A model generated the notes under the pieces. The model did not search any database, had not been told where the DNA came from, and saw nothing but the letters and a program-made list of their open reading frames with translations. The position numbers and the translations under genes are program-made. 64,000 nucleotides of DNA, taken from contig JACVVK020000016.1 in NCBI GenBank assembly GCA_018292915.2, positions 2,158,001 to 2,222,000 of the forward strand, in the 5' to 3' direction. This DNA is from Batillaria attramentaria. Its lineage: Eukaryota; Mollusca; Gastropoda; Batillariidae. Below, in pieces: positions 59,878 to 64,000 of this stretch (positions are counted from its first letter, which is position 1; the number at the start of each line of letters is the position of its first letter).

Positions 59878-60183
59878 GCGTCGCGAGCGTGGCCGGACAG
59901 CCGGATACCTACTACTTCAGCGTCAAGCCGCAGGACCAGGATGTGGTGGAGGGAGCGGAGACCAGCATCCTGTGTGACGTGTCTGACCGCCATCATATCT
60001 TCTTCCAGTGGACGGAGGCGGGCAAGCCGGTGAAGAACACCACGCGCCGCTTCCAGGAGGACAGCAACCTGAGGATTTTACGTGTTCTGCGGGACGAGGA
60101 CTCCGGCCCATTCCAGTGTATCGCCACTAACGCCACCACTAGGTTCTCGCTACAGACCTTGGAGGCCCGCCTCAACATTCAAT
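59878..60183 (+). CDS. PTK7: Ig-domain exon, PTK7-like (first Ig domain)
   Basis: The exon is bounded by TGTTGCAG|GCG (branch-like ACTGAC 21 bases before the AG) and AAT|GTACGT. It is 306 bp and phase 1-1, the usual arrangement for single-domain Ig exons. It encodes a complete I-set domain of 102 residues: cysteine near residue 33, the core Trp near 45 (FFQWTEAG), RRFQEDSNLRIL at 57-68, DEDSGPFQC at 73-81 with the second cysteine, and a final LNIQ followed by a split T|GG-compatible codon. N-x-T sequons occur near 54 and 85. The RRFQ..SNL, DSG.FQC.A and final NI.W segments resemble domain 1 of PTK7/Otk, a catalytically inactive receptor kinase-like protein of planar-polarity and Wnt signalling at the plasma membrane. 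That identity is from recalled family features. Signal peptide, later Ig, transmembrane and kinase-like exons are not seen in the window. Confidence 0.72.
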
Positions 60184-61063
60184 GTACGTATACAGCACGC
60201 GGTTCTTCTTTCACTTTGACGTACCGTGATTGCACTCTAGAACTTGAACAAATTATAGGAATTGTGGATGTGGGTTTAAGTCTTGAGGGGGAATTGAAGC
60301 AAGGGCGCGTTGAGCATCATCCTGCATGTTTTTCAAGGAAACCTAAAAGGAAAATAATGTCACAGCAGGTATGGAGGTCGGCGAATAGCTATTATGGCAG
60401 AGCCTGGGTGCCGGTATGGGGTTGAAATTGCACGCACCCTTTTCACACTTGCCCCGTCTTTGAAATTACTTGCGCGGCGGAGGAACAAGGTGAAAACTGA
60501 TGCACGCACCCTTTAGCGCCCGGCCCCTGGTTGAGGACGCGCGGCTCGGCACTCATCCCACCACTCGGGTTGGATTAGAGGCCGAGGGAGGCGGTGACGG
60601 TAGAACGAAACTAACGAACAATACCATTCTACAACAACATTCCAGCAAGGTAGAGACACAGGATCCGTGGATCCGCCCCTGCCCTGCTTGAGGGCGGCGG
60701 ACGTGTTGTTATGCCTTCTTCAGCTCAGATCGGTTGACTCACAGAGGCATACACCAATGAGACCACCAAAACTCCAGACCAGCGCATTTTTAGGTTCATT
60801 TTTTTTTTGGGGGGGGGGGGGGTGAGGGGGGGGGGGAGCTCTCACTCAATTCAGTGAATCGGACCCTTTGACGACTACTAATGGTTGTTTGCCTTTCTTC
60901 ACATGCTGTGGGGATTATACGACAGACATGCAGTCCTGAATCGCGACTTAACGGTATGTAAATGTGTCATTTCATACCCCGTATCAAAATGACATTGTAA
61001 TCTCTAGCTTTCAGCCTGCCTTCAGGATACACATCTGGGTTGGGTCGTTACCGTTTCCTTCAG
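60184..61063 (+). other. Putative intron
   Basis: Lies between two phase 1-1 candidate exons. It holds poly-T/poly-G at about 60800-60836 and a degenerate SINE family 1-like trace (CTTGCCCCGTCTTTGA) at about 60448-60465. Confidence 0.35.
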
Positions 61064-61216
61064 AACAGTGTTTAGAGGGCGACAAAGTCCGGGAGTCGGG
61101 CCGGGATGCCAGCAAGTCGGCGGCAGATCTTCAACAGTGTTGCAGCTTTTGTGTCCTGGGAGGAATTTGCAAGAGCGCTGAAAAAGGGAAAGAAACTGTT
61201 TTCGCTTGCGCGGCCG
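61064..61216 (+). CDS. Candidate exon with fibulin/anaphylatoxin-like Cys motif
   Basis: The acceptor is GTTTCCTTCAG|AACAG and the donor GGCCG|GTAAAT. The exon is 153 bp and phase 1-1, so it can be spliced in or out without breaking frame. It encodes QC-x2-G near the start, then, after a charged linker, QQCCSFCVLGG, a lysine-rich stretch and a final Cys. A doubled cysteine followed by C-x-LG resembles the cysteine-rich N-terminal anaphylatoxin-like module of fibulins. That family is extracellular matrix glycoprotein, so the exon could belong to a separate gene or to an unusual isoform of the Ig protein upstream. I cannot tell which. The cysteine count is below that of a full module. Confidence 0.4.
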
Positions 61217-63425
61217 GTAAATATGAATGAAATGTTTTGAGATTTGGTCTTTCTGACAGTGATGGATGTGAGGGATGAGCCTTGATCAGGCCCCTGTTGC
61301 GGACACTCACGCCTGCACACACCGTTCCTTTTGGATGTTTCCAATAAACGGGGCTCAATGGGGCCGTGTGAATTAGGCTCAGGCAGGAAACGATAGAGTC
61401 CCTACGCGGAGATGGGTAGGCCTGAGTGGCGCGGGGTGATTGATGGCTGTTTTATAAGCGGCTTGTATGGTGTTCACTCAATAGCACCGTCACGCTCAAA
61501 ACGTCTTCCTCTCCCAACTCCTACCTTCTGCTCCGCAAGTGGGAGCACGATTCTACGGCTTCATTTCAGGCCGCGCGCGCACACACGCACACTCGCACTC
61601 ACACACACACACACCTACACACACACACCTACACACACACACACACACACACCATTCTGGCAACGTTTCAGCGTACTCAGTCGGTAGCTGTAGGGTGCTT
61701 ACCTATCAAAGAGCGCTATAACGTATAAGCTGTTTCAAGGTGTTATGTGACAACGTTTCCACGTGACTGCTCCCTCCGTGGTGCCCGCGGCGATGAGAAC
61801 AATAGAGCCGGTGCCGACAAAAGACCCGGCCATGTTTCCAGCGGGCACTAGGCTAACAGCTACCGAGGTTGTTGACTGATGACGATTGCAATCCCCGGGC
61901 TGGTGCCCGACCCCTCGGGGCCTATGACAGGCTGTCAATACGTGACGGCCACTGGCGCCTTCTGACAGCCTGCCCTGTATAACGGTTCAATCAGACAGTC
62001 AAAACTTGGGCTGCTCCCAGCATTGATCGAAACTGGCCAACACACTTGCCATTTACGCAATGATTACACAGCAGCAAGAAGCTCATTTCTTTCCGCCACG
62101 GTTAATATAAGACTTTGTAATAACTTTGCAGACGAGCACTGAGAATGTTTACGGAACTTGCGTTGTGACAATGTCAGCTACACTGGCCTTGTTGTGTCGT
62201 GGCGCCGAGCGAATAGGCTGATTACCACACGGCTATGTCAATCTCTGCTTCCTACACCCGTGATCAAGATCAGGGTCACATACCCAGATGAGAGACTCAG
62301 CCAACTGAAACAATGCGAAAACATCAGACACACTTCAAGTCATACTCTGGATCTTAGTGAAATCAGACACACCATCGGTTGAGCGTGTGCAGGATTTAGA
62401 ATGTAGGTTCACGCGAGAGAAAGAGACGTTTGTTCCGCTTAGACAACCTGCGTCTCTGGCAAGACAGAAGATCATCTCCAGTATCATGTAAAAGCAAAGA
62501 CGACAATAAGCCATCAGTGGGACTGAGTTGGATGTCAGTTACTGCATCGTGCAAGCCATACATGTATGTATACTGTCCCATGGAATACGGTGGAACCCAT
62601 AACGAGAGTTCTGCAATCAGTGTTGTTTGAACCATTGTTATTTTCATAATAAACAGTTAGCCGGGGGAGCTAAACTCATCTTGAGGGGAAACTCGGTGAA
62701 GCCTCGTTCCGTCGTCAGCGGATTCGTCTATTTGAGACCAGTCAGTATATATGCTTATTACATGTACATACGTTCTAATATGCACATCCGTTTTTATACA
62801 GTGTATGTAAAGAGGGCCAGTTGTCACAGTACCTCGGTTCAGTGTGTGTAACTGTAAGTATAACACCGGGTGTGTAGTTCCAGAGATACCTGTCCCAACA
62901 GTATGCTGCACTTTACCGTGAGTTCTTAATGTCACCCGCCTATCAACCGGTGGACCGTAAGTCACACTGTCAAGAGCCATTGCCAGGAAACCGGGCTGAA
63001 CCGATCGGCTGCATCTAATCTGCTCAGATAGTACTTTCATTATGAATTTCAGGAACTCTTTGATGTGATCATATAAACATCGGGTCCCTCTTAAATTTCC
63101 TTTCCAGCTCAGGAGAGAATTGCAGGATGGTTTGCTGTACTCGTGGCGCGCGTTGCACCCGTCTGTAGAGGCGAGTGGTCCACAAACACAGAATGACAAC
63201 ATGACAGATAATGACGATTATTGTCACACATAAGTTTAATCTATGACGTGAATGAATAAAGGAGTGGATGATCTGGGTGCGGCTATGGTCTCTTTGTGTG
63301 TTATGGAAGCGGATGAGACTGTTCGCTTGGTATGCCTGTTCCAGCGAAAACGTTTGACGTGCGAACTTGACTGGCACAGGAGATTTCGCGTAATAGTTTT
63401 TGCAAAACTAGCTATCTCATGGTAA
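61217..63425. other. Stretch without recognisable gene
   Basis: Holds a CA compound microsatellite at 61570-61651. A 181-codon minus-strand ORF (63202-62657) has no recognisable domain. Confidence 0.5.
61570..61651. repeat. (CA)n compound microsatellite
   Basis: CA blocks interrupted by repeated CACCTACA steps. Confidence 0.95.
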
Positions 63426-63486
<61 letters not shown>

Positions 63487-63489
63487 ACA
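63426..63489. repeat. (CT)n-(CA)n compound microsatellite
   Basis: About 12 CT units followed by about 20 CA/CGCA units. Confidence 0.96.
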
Positions 63490-64000
63490 CTATACCAACA
63501 TAGTCTTGCGCAGACTTTAGTTTGTTTATTTCACTTTATTACATCTTTTGTTTGTCGTGGTGCTATTATGCACATGGTACTTACAAAAAACTTTGAAACT
63601 TGGAACTTGACTGACAGGAGATTCAAATGGAGTCGCTTTGCCGGAGTCGAGGGTGCAGGCGCAGAAAGGTTTGCAATATAGTTTGCGGAAGACGTACACT
63701 TTCGCCGTCTGACCCTTGACGGTAACTCGTCCTATGGTCTGCTTTGAAGCGATTAACCGACATTTCTGCCACGACCGTGAAAATAGTGTGGAACTCTCCA
63801 ACTTTATCGTACCGGTTACAGTATTATCGAAACGGTGTATGACCACGATATCTTCAACTAGAATACTCCGCTGAGCCTTTCCTGCGTGATACACACTCTG
63901 TCTCTCTCGTTTTGAATACATTATATCTCAGCTCAGAAGTGTTTATTTCTTGCACTAGTTATTGACCTGTATAATTTTATTTTATTTTAGACTTGTTTAT
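63490..64000. other. Stretch without recognisable gene
   Basis: A 131-codon minus-strand ORF (63921-63526) is open but has no motif I can name. TTTTA-type DNA appears again at the very end (63977-63990). Confidence 0.45.

Noticed and set aside
62657..63202. 181-codon minus-strand gene
   Set aside because: No recognisable domain, signal peptide or splice context; a long ORF by chance is plausible in 64 kb.
63526..63921. 131-codon minus-strand gene
   Set aside because: Composition looks protein-like, but nothing identifies it; left as unassigned.

Overview
This is a eukaryotic, almost certainly animal, genomic window. It is dominated by non-coding and repetitive DNA: dozens of (CA/GT)n, (CT/GA)n, poly-G and other microsatellites, three perfect or near-perfect minisatellites, fragments of non-LTR retrotransposons, and tRNA-derived SINEs. 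There is no bacterial gene organisation: no operons, no ribosome binding sites and no dense ORFs. The long ORFs are either translated microsatellite or pieces of LINE. The repeat style (LINE 3' ends with TAGCGCTTAAT, SINE 3' ends with GGACGTTAAAC plus an ACCC-rich tail, extreme CA/GT content) and an Ig exon resembling PTK7 fit a mollusc, perhaps a gastropod. That assignment is inference; no marker gene proves it.

Layout. 1-4500: microsatellites and unremarkable sequence. 4501-5769: a near-identical 87-bp minisatellite that stays open in one frame and carries a consensus splice donor in every unit. 7393-7607: a small six-cysteine, Ly6-like candidate exon. 8395-8607: a tRNA-derived SINE. 11.8-13.0 kb: CpG- and E-box-rich DNA with an NRF1-type palindrome. 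16.5-18.7 kb: diverged tandem duplications. 24076-25166: a 5'-truncated LINE with an exact 12-bp target-site duplication. 26.7-27.0 kb: two SINEs head to head. 28.6 kb: the 3' end of a second LINE type. 31605-32212: a 38-bp minisatellite with alternating variant pairs. 33.0-35.7 kb: a perfect inverted repeat, a dispersed repeat shared with 50.7 kb, and a rearranged LINE whose RT piece faces its endonuclease half. 35.9-41.7 kb: microsatellites interleaved with SINEs, two of which have exact 14-bp target-site duplications, and a four-copy microsatellite/unique-core array. 45.3 kb: an L2/CR1-like LINE 3' end. 46767-47272: a LINE with an exact 11-bp target-site duplication. 52.7-53.2 kb: a promoter-like CpG-rich segment. 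55374-55442: a perfect 32-bp-stem hairpin bounded by TTAA. 56954-57191: a foldback element. 57.5-57.9 kb: a 42-bp minisatellite. 59878-60183 and 61064-61216: two phase 1-1 candidate exons on the + strand, the first an Ig domain closest to PTK7 domain 1, the second a cysteine motif like the fibulin/anaphylatoxin module.

The only confident host protein-coding feature is the Ig exon. It probably belongs to a + strand gene whose other exons lie outside the window or in unrecognised short exons. I found no operon-like or defence-like system. The most unusual items are structural: the homogeneous ORF-preserving minisatellite, the TTAA-bounded perfect hairpin, the facing-halves LINE, the previously unnamed dispersed repeat, and the clean TSD-flanked SINE family.
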